The position numbers and the translations under genes are program-made. A DNA stretch of 64,000 nucleotides from Cyanophora paradoxa (lineage: Eukaryota > Glaucocystophyceae > Cyanophorales > Cyanophoraceae): NCBI GenBank assembly GCA_004431415.1, contig QPMI01000432.1, positions 248,001 through 312,000 on the forward strand. Reading direction: 5' to 3'. The notes under the pieces were generated by a model, which saw nothing but the letters and a program-made list of their open reading frames with translations, made no database searches and was not told where the DNA came from. Shown one piece after another: positions 1 through 10,715 of this stretch; positions within the stretch are counted from its first letter, which is position 1, and each line of letters starts with the position of its first letter.

Positions 1-1189
1 TGAACTGAATAAACCTCGAGGGGAGTGACAGAGCTACCTTTCTGCCCAGCACGTCCTCGTCAGCTTTGCCTTCGGCCAGCACAACCAACTTGACGACTTC
101 CGAGGGCTCCTCAGCTTCGCCCAACTGAAATGGAGTCAGTATGTGGCCCAACTGAAGAGGGGTACGGCGTTTAGCTATGAAGCTAGCGCCCCGATCGGGG
201 CCCGCGCGAGGGGGGTACGCCCTCACCAGCGCCTTCGGACCAAGGGACCCCAGCTACCGGGGGGTACCTTGTCCGAAGACGCCGGCGAAGGCGTACCCCC
301 ATCGGGGGCCCGGAGGGGGCGGGCGAGTAGGGGCATCTAGAGCTAGTGCCCGATCGGGGCCCGCGCGAGGGGGGTACGCCCTCACCAGCGCCATCGGACC
401 AAGGGACCCCAGCTACCGGGGGGTACCTTGTCCGAAGACGCCGGCGAAGGCGTACCCCCATCGGGGGCCCGGAGGGGGCGGGCGAGTAGGGGCATCTAGA
501 GCTAGTGCCCGATCGGGGCCCGCGCGAGGGGGGTACGCCCTCACCAGAGCCATCGGACCAAGGGACCCCAGCTACCGGGGGGTACCTTGTCCGAAGACGC
601 TGGCGAAGGCGTACCCCCATCGGGGGCCCGGAGGGGGCGGAGCGGAGGCAGGGCGGGGTAGGGCATCTAGATATAGCTAGGAGGGTGTACTGCGGGGGCG
701 ACGGGGGGGGGGGGGGGGGGGGGGGGAGGGGGGAGGTTCATCTTGGCCCGTACCTTGGGCACTAGAATGCCGATGCCGACGAAGAAGAACCCCTCGTCGA
801 CGACGTAGACGTCGATCTTGGCGACGAAGAGCCGCACCTTGAGCCCGTCCTTGAGGAAGGGCAAGATGTGAGCGACTTTCAAGTAGCCCACAGGTTCCTG
901 TGCGTAAGTCAAATTCAGATTGAGGGGGAAGCGTTAAGGCGCGCAGCTAGACAGATAAGGTGAGCATCGCACCGTTTCGCAACAGAGGAAGTCGGGTGCA
1001 GCAAGGGTCAAGGTCTTGACCGCCGAACCGCAGTCTGCGGGCTGCCTCCTCCTGCGGCGCTTCCGCGCGGGCTAAAACTGCACGTCAGACTCGTTGAGAA
1101 ATAGGCGGGGGCAGTACCTCGAGCTCCTTGAACACCGGCGCGGCTGTCGCCTCCGGAACCGCGGCCGCCGCCTCGCGCTTGTCGCCCAT
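1..1189 (-). CDS. Unrecognised protein, N-terminal part (gene runs off the left edge)
   Basis: Three exons can be placed: 1118-1189 (begins ATG, reads MGDKREAAAAVPEATAAP), 754-897 (contains GYLKVAHILPFLKDG and FFFVGIGILVPK) and 38-124 (contains PSEVVKLVVLAEG). Donors are GTACTG at 1117, GTACGG at 753 and GTAGCT at 37; acceptors end CACAG at 898-900 and TTCAG at 125-127. All junctions are phase 0 and the frame stays open, which supports one gene. The second intron (125-753) is unusually long and holds the triplicated hairpin repeat and a 24-nt G run. I do not recognise the family. The hydrophobic beta-like middle exon suggests a folded domain, and the C-terminal exons lie outside the window. 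Confidence 0.5.
181..670. repeat. Three tandem copies of a ~160-bp hairpin-forming unit
   Basis: Near-identical units start at about 181, 341 and 500, a period of 159-160 bp. Each contains an inverted repeat whose left arm includes GGGGTACGCC and CGCCATCGGA and whose right arm includes TCCGAAGACG and GGCGTACCCCC. The inner part (GGACCAAGG ... CCTTGTCC) is also complementary, so almost the whole unit could fold into one long hairpin. On the minus strand each copy carries several GTACCCC sequences identical to the 5' splice-site motif used by genes in this window. The array lies inside an intron of the minus-strand gene at 1-1189. Confidence 0.85.
703..726. repeat. Homopolymer run of 24 G
   Basis: An uninterrupted G run sits in the same intron as the hairpin array (a C tract in the sense of the minus-strand gene). 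Similar long G or C tracts occur in other introns, for example near 7850, 45750 and 60660. The exact length may be unreliable because homopolymers are error-prone in sequencing. Confidence 0.8.
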
Positions 1190-2635
1190 GTCCTGCGCAA
1201 CGACGATCACTCTTCGAGCGCGGAGACCACGACGCTCACACAAGCGAGCGGAGACCGCAGGGCTGGAGCGCTCACTCAAGCGAGCGGCCGGATGGACTCA
1301 ACGGAACAGACGAGCGCACGTCCACCGACCGCTCCTGCGCAACATGTTCAGCGCAAAGAGCACATAAAACGACCGCGGCGCCTCCCGACGGTTGCCGGTC
1401 GAACCTTGCGAGGAAGCCGCCCGCTTCTAGGAGCGCTCTGGGAAGCACCGCGGAAAATGCCGCTCGGCGCTCGGCGAGGAAGCTGCCCGCTTCTAGGAGC
1501 GCTCTGGGAAGCAACGAGCACATGAGCGCTCGGCAGCCCGCCGGGGACGGGCCGTCGGACCTGGTCTGTTCAAAACCCGGCTGCAGCCGACTGCCGCGGC
1601 TTCCCTGCGCGAGAGCAAGGCACAGCAGCTCGCTAGAGGTCCCTAGACGCTGCTCGAGCGCGAGTTAGGTGCAGGTTGGGCCGCTATTTGAAGCTGCTGG
1701 CCGTTAGCGAGGATCTACGTATACCCCGGACCAGCCGGATACCCTGGCCTGGCCTACAGCTAGCCAACGGCCGACGGCCTACAGCAGCCCGCCGCCGGAC
1801 GTCAATCGGTGAACGCGGCCACGCGCCTTTGAACTGACCCCACCACACAGATTCCACGACGCGCTGCCGTGCGTGCCAATGCGCTTGCGCTCGTATCGCA
1901 GCATTTTGCTCTCTTTTTCATAGAAGTGCTAATACGGTGCATAGATATACGCCTGCCTCGTCGTGGCCTTCGGGCGCTCGATTTGATCCGAGTCTGTCAC
2001 GGACCCCACCTCGAGAATCTCATGCTAGTGGACAGTGCAGGGCGCGCGCCGCTCTGCATAGTGGCAGGATCTTGTATAACGTCTACAAATGGATTGTTTC
2101 GCTGTCTAGGATCGAGCCCAGGCCCTGCGCACACGCCACAGCACGGGCTCTCTAAGGGCTCGATGTTAGAGCAAGCCGCCTGGCCGCAATCTCGCTGGAC
2201 TCACTGAGTTAAATGAAAGTATAATGGATGTTCATCATGCTGTCCGATTTTCATCTTGCACGATCATGCGGCACGTTCAATATCGATCATGATCACTGAT
2301 CATCATGGCATGAGTGTTATGATGAGAAGTTAGAGTCGTACTTTCGGCTTGTGAAGTCAAAGTGATAGTGCGGCACTATGTCACCCAGCACATCTCATAT
2401 AATTATATGCTATAGACATCTCCCTTTCAATAAACTTAGTCATTTAAGCGTGAATCTCCTTCGGTGGCTTGCTCCGAGGCCCTAGGATCCGGACACGAAG
2501 GGGGAAGGGGTGCATCTGATTCTGTTCTAGATCTGCAGTGCCACAGTGCGCACTCTCGCGCAGCCAGGCCATGAAGCAGTACGTCAAAGCAACATATTTT
2601 GACGTGGTAACTAGCCTTGAAGCCGCAGAGCCCCC
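1190..2635. other. Intergenic region without a recognisable gene
   Basis: No open frame here resembles a known protein. A 40-bp direct repeat containing CCCGCTTCTAGGAGCGCTCT occurs at about 1410-1450 and again at about 1476-1516. The stretch 2200-2450 is clearly less GC-rich and contains clustered GATCATGATC-like palindromes of the kind seen in other spacers. Promoter elements for the minus-strand gene starting at 1189 may lie at its left end, but none is distinct. Confidence 0.6.
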
Positions 2636-4250
2636 GCCCCGTGCGGCGAGCCACGCCGCGGAGCTGTTGCCCGCCGCGCCGCCGCCCCGCGTCCGCGCCG
2701 CCGTCCGCAAAGCCGCCCGCCGCGCCGCCGCCCCGCCCGGCGAGCCGCGCCGCCACCCGCCGCGCCGCCGCCTCGCCCGGCGTGCCGCGCCGCCGTCCGC
2801 CGCGCCCCGCCCCGCCCGCCGAGCTGCGCCGCCGCCCGACGAGTCTCCACCCCGCCCTGCGACCCGCGCCGCCGTCCGCAAAGCCGCCCGCCGCGCCGCA
2901 GCCCCGCCCGGAGAGCCGCGCCGCCGCCCGCCGCGTCCCCGCCCCGCCCGTCGAGCTGCGCCGCCGCCCGCCGCGCCTCCGCCCCGCCCGTCGAGCTGCG
3001 CCGCCGCCCGACGAGTCTCCGCCCCGCCCGGCGAGCCGCGCCGGCACTCGCCAAGCCCCCGCCCCGTGCGGTGAGCTGCGCCGCCGCCCGCCGAGCCCCC
3101 GCCCCGCCCGTCGAGCTGCGCCGCCGCCCGACGAGTCTCCGCCCCGCCCGGCGAGCGGCGCCGGCACTCGCCAATCCCCCGCCCCGTGCGGCGAGCTGCG
3201 CCGCCGCCCGCCGAGCCCCCGCCCCGTCCGTCGAGCTGCGCCGCCGCCCGTCGAGCTTCCGCGCCGCCCGGCGAGCCGCGCCGCCGCCCGCCGCGTCCCC
3301 GCCCCGCCCGTCGAGCTGCGCCGCCGCCCGACGAGTCTCCGCCCCGCCCGTCGAGCTGCGCCGCCGCCCGCTGCGTCCCCGCCCCGCCCGTCGAGCTGCG
3401 CCGCCGCCCGCCGCGTCCCCGCCCCGCCCGTCGAGCTGCGCCGCCGCCCGACGAGTCTCCGCCACGCCCGGCGAGCCGCGCCGTCGCCCGCCGCGCCGCC
3501 GCCCCGCCCGGCGAGCCGTGCCGCCGCCCGCCGCGTCCCCGCCCGCCCGTCGAGCTGCGCCGCCGCCCGACGAGCCCCCGCCCGTACGGCGAGCCGCGCC
3601 GTCGCCCGCCGCGCCGCCGCCCCGCCCGGCGAGCCGTGCCGCCACCCGCCGCCCCGCCGCCCCGCCCGGCGTGCCACGCCGCCGCCCGCCGCGTCCCCGC
3701 CCCGCCCGGCGTGCCGCGCCGCCGCCCGACGAGTCTCCGCCCCGCCCGGCAAGCCGCGCCCCGTGCGGCGAGCCGCGCCGCCGCCCGCCGAGCCCCGCGG
3801 CGCCGTGCGGGGAGCCGCGCCGCCGCCCGCCGCGTCCCCGCCCCGCCCGTCGAGCTGCGCCGCCGCCCGACGAGTCTCCGCCCCGCCCGGCGAGCCGCGC
3901 CGGCACTCGCCAAGCCCCCGCCCCGTGCGGTGAGCCGCGCCGCCGCCCGCCGAGCCCCGGCGCCGTGCGGTGAGCCGCGCCGCCGCCCGCCGAGCCCCCG
4001 CCCCGTATGGCAAGCCGCGCCCCGTGCGGTGAGCCGCGCCGCCGCCCGCCGAGCCCCGGCGCCGTGCGGCGAGCCGCGCCGCCGCCCCCGAGCCCCCGCC
4101 CCGTACGGAAAGCCGCGCCGCCGTCCGCCACGCCTCCGTCTCGCCCGGCGAGCTGCGCCGCCGCCCGCCGCACCTCCGCTCCGTCCCGTGAGCCGCGCCG
4201 CTGTCTGACAAGTACGAGGTACGAGGTCGCGTCGCGAACACCTCCGCCCC
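2636..4250. repeat. 40-bp minisatellite, about 40 degenerate copies
   Basis: The unit is close to GCCCCGCCCGTCGAGCTGCG followed by CCGCCGCCCGACGAGTCTCC, repeated head to tail with point variation and small indels. The period of 40 is not a multiple of three, and the unit lacks stop codons in every frame, so all six frames stay open for hundreds of codons. The Arg/Ala/Pro/Gly-rich translations are therefore products of the repeat. No start context, splice pattern or family match supports a gene. Confidence 0.9.
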
Positions 4251-5617
4251 GTCCCGTGAGCTCTGCGAGCCTGTGGTCGATGGCGAGGCTAGTCTCACAA
4301 AAGTCTAGGACAGCCTCGACACGCGCTCGAGCCGGACGCGCTCTAGAAACGAAAGCTTGACCAGGAGCGCCATCGCTAGCCTCGTGGCAATTCGCCTCAT
4401 CCTCGGCGGGTCACTGGAACCTGCGAATTGTGAGCCAATCTGACCAGTAAGGCCCGATTCAGCGCACTTTCTTCAGCCGGCTCCGCTTGTCAGCGCTTCG
4501 CCGTTTGGGGGGTACTAACACCACTTAACAGCACGCAGTACCCCAACGAGCCACGGCACACCCAGAACCGCGGGCTCTAGCTGTGCAAACGCGTTCTCTA
4601 TAGCACAAAGGCCTTCCTAGCAAAGCGTTGGCACTGACGCGGCCCGCGTGCGCGCTTCCTACAAGGCGCGCGGTCGGGACCTCTATTGAGAAGCCCGGCG
4701 CGGGCCGCACACGCACCAAACACGAACGCACAGCCATAGCTAGCGTTCGAAAGCGCTCAGGAGGCCGCCGGCGCTGGTCGACTCGGCGACTGCAACCGAG
4801 CTCCGGAGCCGCGCCTGCGCTGTCAGTCGTAGCTATGACCCCTACTTAGCTGCCCTAGCGCATTAATAGTGCTCCCCGGGCGCCCTGTGCCGCGCCCCGG
4901 CCGCGCCTTGTTCTCTGTGGACAGCTCTGGATTGCTCTCGTTACAACTGACGCTGTCGGTACTACATGATCGTACGAGAGCTGTGCATAGTGCGAACGAA
5001 GTTGGGAACTTCGTTGTTCCGATTTACAATAGTCACAGTTTTGCCAGCAAACTTCATGATTCCGAACCATTGGAACTGGGGGGGGACCCCCTAGTGTACG
5101 TATATATACGTAGCTATAGCTGCCGGTATCACTGCCGCAGCTGCAGCTAGCTTTTGCGCTTTTAATTTTGCGCATGCATCCGGGGGATCCGGATCCGCCG
5201 ATCGCGAGGCTAGCGCTGCGTCCGTCGGACATCCTACGTCTGAACTGCGACACTCTCTGAATTCGAAGGTGATCATGATCATGAGCGGATGTCGTGGGTC
5301 TTTGACTCAGCCTGGCATGCGCAGTGAAGCCATGGCCAGCCGATAGGCGATACAACAAACCCCGGCGAGCTAGCCGCTGAGCGCTTCTACAAACTTGAAA
5401 CGTTAACGCCGGATCCGGACCGGAGGGCGACGCGGGGCAGCTGAGGGCAGTGAGCGTGAGCGCCGAGTGCCGAGCGGCGAGCGGCGAGCGGCCAGCGGCG
5501 AGCTCGAGCACGGGCCGTCGAGCAGTGGGCGGCGAGCAACGCGTACGCCGAGCACTGCGGCAACGGCGAGCACGGCTGCCGGGGTACGACACGATAGCTT
5601 CCAAGCGATTCGCAGGG
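4251..5617. other. Intergenic region without a recognisable gene
   Basis: Open frames here are low-complexity and match nothing I know. A GATCATGATC palindrome occurs near 5273, and short GCGAGCGGCGAGC repeats lie around 5460-5580. The right end presumably contains the promoter of the downstream plus-strand gene. Confidence 0.5.
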
Positions 5618-7905
5618 ATGGGCAACCAACCAAGCCAAGATCGCACGGACGATGAGAGTCGCAAGAGGGCACGCGAACCCGAATCCCCTCCGAAGACGGC
5701 GCACGTCAGTCCGAAGCGCGGACGCGGGAAGCGCGCGAGGGCGGCTGCTTCTGACACCGAAGTGAGAGAGCTGCTTTCGATTGTGCCGAGCCGATCGCCG
5801 TGCTGATCGTTGCCGCAGGACACGAGCGAGGGATTCCTCAGCGCGGTATTCCCTTGACTGACCGCCTCGCCAGCTGCGATTTGCGATTCCACAGGCTCAT
5901 CTTGCGTTGCTAGGCTACGAGCGACAAGCCGCGTCTGGGCAAGGGGGGCGCTACTTCGGCGGTGGAGGAATTCGACGAGCTGATCGCTAAACGCGCCTCG
6001 CAGTTCAAGGCCCTCGCGGTTCGCGTCCCTGAATCGAGCCAATCTCCTCGAACACTAAACGCGCGGCGGCAGATCGACCTCGGGTACAAGCCCGTGCCCC
6101 GCCCACTTGCGGACTTCGCGCAGAAGCTGAAAGCGCTGAAGACTCTGCGGTTGGACCTCGTCGTGAATTCCCCCACCAGTGCGCGATCCGCGCCGCGTCC
6201 CGCCGACCGCCGCCGCCTTCGCCGACGCGTGCCGCTGCTGCAGCGATCGAGCACGCGACGCTGGCCTCGCTGAAGGTCGTCCTCGTCGGCGTGCCCGCGG
6301 GCCTGACGTCCCGGCCCCGCGTTGCCGTCAAGTGCCCCGTGCGCGCCGCCAGCGCTGGCCGGGCGGAGACCGCAGCGCGCCCCGCTGACGCGCGCGCGCC
6401 GCCAGCAACTTACTGTCCTCAAGTTCCTGCCCGCCGACGGCGTGACCACGTGGGCGTTCGGCGACGAGGTCCGCATGTGGGGGGACGCCTGCCCCAAGGT
6501 GCCCCCGCGGCCGGCCCCGCCCGCCCCTCCCCGCTTCCCTCGCCTCAGCGCCCGCCCCGGCGGCGGCAGGTCACCGTCCTCCACCTCGCCGGCTCGCACG
6601 CCGCCCCGCCGCCGCCGAACGCTTTCGGGGTGCGCGGGCCCCCGGGGCGCCCCCTCGCCCGCCCCCGGTCGAGAAGGGCGGCCGGGCTGACACCAGTCGG
6701 GGTGCGGCCAGCTTGTGGACATCAAGGCGGGCTTCGGCCCGGACCGCCTGACGGAGCTCGTCATCCCCGCCTCCTGCCCCAAGGCCGTCACCGCGACCTC
6801 CCTCTTCCCCAAGCTCCGGTGCCGGCCCGGCCTGCCCCGGCCTGCCCCGGAGGCTGTGTCCCGTCCGCCCGCTCACGGGCGGGCGCCGCAGGACCCTGCG
6901 GCTCGTCCCCACCGCGCTCTGCAGCGTTGAGGCCCCCGGCCGCTTCGCCGACGTCCCGGACAGGAGGCGCGCCGCCCCGCCCCGCCCCGCCCCGCCCAGG
7001 CGCTGACGGCCGGGGCGCGGGGCTGCGGGGCGCAGCGCGTCGCTGGCGTGCGTGGCGCTGAGCGGGTGGACGAAGGAGGCGGACGGCTGGCGCCGCCTCG
7101 TGCGCCTTCTCCTCGAGGAGGGCCGCTTCCCCGCCCTCTCGGAGTTCCGCCTCCAGGACGTCCAGGTACCCCCCGAAAACTCGTTCCTCCCCCCACTTTC
7201 TTCTTTGGTGACGTACCCCCGCGGGGCAGGCGTACTGCACGGGGGCCGGCGGCTGGCCGACGGCGGTGCTGGACATGAGGCGCGTGGAGGGGGCGACGGC
7301 GCTCGCGCTGCGCCACGGCGAGGCCGCCCTCCGGGTCGCCGCGCCGGCCGCCCTCGTCGCCGCGCTGCGCCCCGAGGGGGACGCCCTCGCCTCGGGCGCC
7401 CCCTCCTTCGACGCCGACGTCCTGCCCCTCGTGCGCCCCCGCGCCGCCCGCGTACCCATCTCCTTGCGAGGTCTTCGTTGAACTCCGTCGGCAGGTGCGG
7501 AAGGCGGGGGCGGCGCTGGAGGTGCTCAAGGTCGGCCCGCCGCTGGACTGCAGCGACAAGTCCCTTGCGGAGGCGCTCGGGGCGGCGCGGGGCCTGAAGC
7601 ACCTGGAGCTGGAGCGGATGCCGGGGCTGACGGCCACGGGCCTCGCCGGGCTCCTCGCCGGCCTGGCCGGGACGCACGGCCAGCTGGCGCGCCTGAAGGT
7701 CGTCGGCCGCGCCGCCGAGACCGACGAGGGCCGCGCCGTCCTCGACGCCCTCCGCGCCGTCGCCCGCCGCCTCACCAGCTGCGTCGTGCGCCCGCCCCGC
7801 CCCGCCCCGCCCCGCCCCGCGCCCCCTGCGCCGCCTCATCCCCCCCCCCCCCCCCCCCCCCCCGCCCCTCAGGTCAAGTACAACGGCTCGCGCGTCTCCG
7901 CCTGA
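5618..7905 (+). CDS. Leucine-rich-repeat-like protein, possibly F-box family; 5' end uncertain
   Basis: Exons show leucine-rich-repeat-like segments: FDELIAKRASQFKAL near 5970, LKALKTLRLDLV near 6135, LASLKVVLVGVPAG near 6270, LTELVIPASCPKAV near 6750, FPALSEFRLQDVQ near 7130, LEVLKVGPPLD near 7515 and LKHLELERMPGLTATGLAGL near 7600. The last exons are well placed: intron at 7170 (GTACCCCC...GGGGCAG), intron from GTGCGC near 7431 to CAG before 7495, and a final short exon ending KYNGSRVSA at 7905. The pattern resembles the F-box LRR gene at 25419-27174, and the two may be paralogs. The proposed start reads MGNQPSQDRTDDESRKR, which would fit N-myristoylation, but its link to the LRR exons is not resolved and no clear F-box was found. 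Confidence 0.5.
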
Positions 7906-8492
7906 GCGCCGGCGGCCCCCCGGCCCGGCGGGAGCGGCCCCTCCACGGAGCAGCCAGCGCCGGCGCCCTTATTGAGATAAGCTATATTCATTTACCAATC
8001 TAGATTGCGTGTGAGGCTTGATCCATATGTGTGAAGTATCGGTCGAGTACGAGTCGACGTCGTGATCGGGATCAATATCATCGAGGTAGTTTTCGATCGC
8101 GAATTCGACGCATGCGAATTCGAAGGCCGTGCACGCGCATGCTCCGGTCCGAGCTTTCGAGCCTCGGGAGGACATCGATTTCATGCATATGCATGCAAAA
8201 CAGCCAACTGTAACAGTAGCTGCGAGACCCGCTATCCCGCTGCTAGCCTTTCCTCCCGCCACGTGCACACTGCTCCGGGATCCGGACGATCGTGAAATCG
8301 ACGTGAATTCCCGCCCTGCCCAAGGAGCCCCGGCGCCTTCGCGGTGGGCAAACCACGCGATAGTTCAGAAAAGGGGGTATCTTCCAGATTCCGTGGGTAC
8401 GAGAAATAGAAGGCATCGCACAGCGCGTTGAACTAGCGAACGGCAAGTGGGCTCACGATCGCATGCCGCTAGCCAGCGAGGGTAGGGACCAT
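7906..8492. other. Spacer between two convergent genes
   Basis: This region holds the 3' flanks of the plus-strand LRR-like gene and the minus-strand eS8 gene. Positions 7975-8130 are less GC-rich and include repeated GAATTCG and GATCG words. I see no gene here. Confidence 0.5.
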
Positions 8493-9541
8493 TTACTTGG
8501 CGCCCTTCTTCTTGCCGATCTTCTTCGAGTAGAACTCGAGCTCCTTGCCCTCAAGGACGTAGCCGTCGCAGCGGCCGCACTGCCCCGGGCGGGAGGAGAT
8601 GGAGACGAGGATGCGGCCAGACGAGAACTGGTCAACGAGAGCCCTGCAGAGCAAGAAGGAAACAAAGGAGCGAGTCAGATCTGGGCTCGGAAAAGCATAT
8701 GTGTGCGCTTGCGCATGGGACGCACGCGTCGATCTTGCGGTCCTTCTGGCGGGCCTCGAGCTTGCGCTTGACGTGGTTGCTCTTCTTGGCATCAGCCTTC
8801 TTCTCCTCGGCCTCCTTGCCCTACGGTCGCAGATGGGTCAAGGAGGCGCCAGGGCACGATGCAGCTAACATGGGATCCGCTAGCTAAGCGAGCGCCCTGC
8901 ACGAGAGCCGGTGCACAGCTGCGCACCTCCTCCTCCTGGACGCGCTTCTTCTTGCCGAGGGCAACACCGTAGTGCTGCTCGTACCACTGGCGGAAGGGGG
9001 TGGCATCGATCTGGATGATCGCGCCCTTCACGAGAGTCTTCGTGCGGACGAGCTCGTTGTTCGAGGCGTTGTACACGACATCCAGAATGCGGGACTTGCG
9101 GGTGATAGCTGCGGGGCGCATGCACGGTCACCGCCCGCCCCAGAGCTCGCTCACAGTCGCGAGGGGCGCAGCGCGGGGCGCACCCTCAGAGCCCCAGCTG
9201 AAGTTGCCGGACTCCAGGCGGAGCGCGCGGAACTTCGTGTTGCCACCGCGGGTCCGCACGGTGTGGACACGCTTGGCGCCGAGCTTGGTGTTCGCCGCCT
9301 GGCGGCCGAGCTCGAACTTCCGCTTCTTGCGGTAAGCCTTAGGCTTGCCGCCGGTCGCGCGGCGCTTGTGCGCGGAGCTCCTGGAGATACCTGAGGCGCG
9401 AGCAGTGGGGGTCAGGATCGAGCTTGTGCAGCGGCTTCCGGACCCCGCCGATCTCCTTCCCGAGGCTCCTAACTCGTATCTATGCGGCCGCGGCCTCCCT
9501 AGGAGCGCTGGCTGGCGCGGGAGCCCGTCCTACGCACCCAT
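8493..9541 (-). CDS. RPS8: 40S ribosomal protein eS8
   Basis: Five exons encode about 212 residues, a normal length for eS8: 9538-9541, 9184-9390, 8927-9108, 8726-8820 and 8493-8643. Diagnostic stretches are [59 protein letters not shown] and the C-terminal [20 protein letters not shown]. The protein is a small-subunit ribosomal component acting in cytoplasmic translation. The first exon is only ATGG, followed at once by a donor GTGCGT; the intron ends CAG and the frame continues GT ATC TCC (M-G-I-S). All four donors begin GTGCG. The start and exon chain are fixed by family conservation and phase. Part of its 5' region is duplicated upstream at about 10564-10970. Confidence 0.95.
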
Positions 9542-9870
9542 CCTCAAGTACTAACCCACCAACGCCGTACCCGCTAAACTTGCCTGTACCCGCCCCTCCC
9601 CCGCCAACACGGTTTCGCGCCCACGTCTTGCGTTTGTGTTGATACAGTCTGCGGTCCTGCGTCGTTCGACATCCCCGCCGTATCGCTAGTGCTAGTGAGG
9701 ACACGTTCTGACCGCGGCCTCGCCCTGGACCCTGGACTTAGGTGTGCCAACTCACCATTTGGCAGCCTACGTCGCTTGCAGTACTGACCCTCGTTGCGCG
9801 CTCCCGCAGGTCAGCAGCGCTGCTCCTCTGCTTTCGAGCTGCTCGGCCGCTGCCCCACCCCTGCGGGCGC

Positions 9871-10563
9871 CGTCGTGAAGCAGCAAGCAACTCTCGATGC
9901 GCTTTGTTCTCCAAGTTTTCTGCTAGCGCAGCTGCCCGCGCCCCGCTCGCCCCCTCCGCTCGGGCCGCCGAGTTCGCTGCAGCTTTGGCAAGCCGCGTGT
10001 CCCTCGTTCACCACTATTTCAGGACGGTCGTTCACGCAAGCTGTAATGTGCTGGCCTCTCACATCGTCGCTCGGTCGCGTCCAGTGCACCGTTAACGTTC
10101 AACCGCACCAAGGCCCCGGCCCCGCCCATCGAAGGCTGCTCCCAGATCTAGACCGGTGCGTGCTGTGCGGCGTGATGTGCAGGGCTTTTTAACTTTCAAT
10201 CAGATACGATCTCGAATTTATCGATTTCGAGATTGGCGTTCTTGCCGGAGCTCCGCGAGCAGCACTTCAGCGTCCTCGCAATGTCTGCGATCTGCCCCCC
10301 AGGCCGCTGTCTACTCCGGCCCTCTAGATCTGGACCAGCACCGGCCGGTCGAACTCCTTAAGATGCTCACTGAGTTGCTATACGAGCGCCCAGACCTAGC
10401 GCCCACGGCTGCCTTTGTTCTTCTCAGCGTACGTTCAGGCTAAGACACGGGCTTGGCTGTCACATATTCTCGGTCCGTGCAATGATTATAATTCAACCCA
10501 AAGCTGGAGTTAGATAAAGCTCACAAAGCGGACCCCAGGTTTCCTATCCGGATCCTGGCCTCC
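9871..10563. other. Intergenic stretch between the two duplicated segments
   Basis: No recognised gene. A short plus-strand open stretch around 10325-10435 (contains VELLKMLTELLYERPDLAP) is helical-looking and precedes a possible donor GTACGTTC, but it has no start, partner exon or family support. It may be chance or a relic. Confidence 0.4.
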
Positions 10564-10715
10564 TCGTGCGACGCTTGTACGCGGAGCTCCTGGAGATACC
10601 TGAGACGTGAGCAGCGGGGGTCATGACTCAGTGATCAGGATCGAGCTTGTGCAGTGGCTCGCGGACCCTGCCGATCTCCTTCCCGAGGCTCCTGACTCAT
10701 TTTGATGCGGCCGCT
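10564..10715 (-). pseudogene. Fragment of RPS8 (start of exon 2 plus intron 1)
   Basis: The sequence matches the beginning of eS8 exon 2 and its upstream intron (compare 9358-9480). Only about 30 nt of coding sequence is present, with substitutions, and the remaining exons are absent downstream on the minus strand. It is a by-product of the segmental duplication and would not encode a protein. The retained acceptor (CTCAG before GTATCTCC) is intact, so it could act as a decoy splice site. Confidence 0.6.

Noticed and set aside
2436-4298. 620-codon Arg/Gly/Ala-rich minus-strand open frame and overlapping plus-strand frames
   Set aside because: They are translations of the 40-bp minisatellite, which lacks stop codons in any frame; no start context, splice sites or family resemblance.
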